Shown here: positions 13,219 to 13,295 of the stretch, in pieces
Layout of the letters: each line of letters begins with the position of its first letter
How positions within the stretch are numbered: position 1 is the first letter of the stretch
Assembly: GCA_964461295.1 (NCBI GenBank)
Contig: CAYWTX010000622.1
Location: 1 to 13,295, forward strand
Length of the DNA stretch: 13,295 nt
Origin: CAYWTX01 sp964461295
GTDB taxonomy: Bacteria; Planctomycetota; Phycisphaerae; SM23-33
Direction: 5' to 3'
Translations under genes and position numbers: made by a program
Notes under the pieces: model-generated
Database searches by the model: none
What the model saw: the letters and a program-made list of their open reading frames with translations, nothing else
What the model was told of the DNA's origin: nothing

Positions 13219-13295
13219 ATGGGAGGAATTATCAGTTCGGTTACGATCGACAACCTGTCTGACGCGACGAAGCGTCTGAGGTGCGACGCCCTGGT
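13219..13295 (+). CDS. Partial gene, possibly a clan AA aspartic protease
   Basis: Only 25 codons are present before the window ends. The product starts MGGIISSVTIDNLSDATKRL and continues RCDAL. This start pattern, strand-turn-NLSD then a basic stretch and CDALV, resembles small retropepsin-like (clan AA) proteins, in which the next residues would be D-T-G. The catalytic motif itself lies beyond the window, so the call is tentative. AGGCGGA about ten bases upstream can serve as Shine-Dalgarno. A TATCAT box at 13192-13197 could be a -10 element, but no good -35 box is present. Confidence 0.4.
   Translation, partial: MGGIISSVTIDNLSDATKRLRCDAL

Overview
The window is GC-rich, bacterial and gene-dense. 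Gene content and order resemble Planctomycetota (Phycisphaerae-like): a MoxR ATPase with DUF58, DUF4129, DUF4350, SpoIIM-type and RDD membrane partners, plus small B-box zinc-finger membrane proteins. The taxonomic call is an inference from this content, not from a marker gene.

Layout. Positions 1-696 hold no gene I can defend; they contain one nested palindrome and a decayed minus-strand reading frame. Positions 697-3336 carry a DUF58 gene and a SpoIIM-family gene on the plus strand. Positions 3337-3800 are repeats plus a second, truncated copy of the DUF58 5' end on the minus strand. From 11044 down to 3801 a minus-strand cluster reads: GYF/RDD membrane protein, zinc-finger membrane protein, six-TM protein, B-box membrane protein, DUF4129 protein, DUF4350 protein, MoxR ATPase. 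From 11231 rightwards on the plus strand lie a YmdB-type phosphodiesterase (one frameshift), a RimK/cyanophycin-synthetase-like ATP-grasp ligase, and the first codons of a possible aspartic protease.

How the genes fit together. MoxR, DUF58, DUF4129, DUF4350, SpoIIM and RDD proteins often travel together and probably build one membrane-associated AAA+ machine whose substrate is unknown. The usual order puts DUF58 directly behind MoxR. Here the DUF58-SpoIIM pair points the other way, yet a piece of the DUF58 start, with its upstream region, remains exactly where DUF58 should be, behind MoxR. The two copies form an inverted repeat of about 245 bp around the pair. This is a clear rearrangement scar, or possibly an invertible segment.

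The second striking theme is the spacers. Nearly every gap after a stop codon holds a palindromic element. Several are built from short units (about 6-10 nt) in tandem, followed by reverse-complement copies of the same unit, and most gaps use a different unit (GATCACG, GCCAAATGG, CACGAATCA, CCAGCTTC, CGCAGAGAA, GTGTCGA). One such tract (CAATCGR) lies in frame inside the DUF4129 gene. The elements begin from 0 to about 25 nt after the stop codon, which suggests a common way of spreading or a common 3'-end role. All comparisons here were made by eye.
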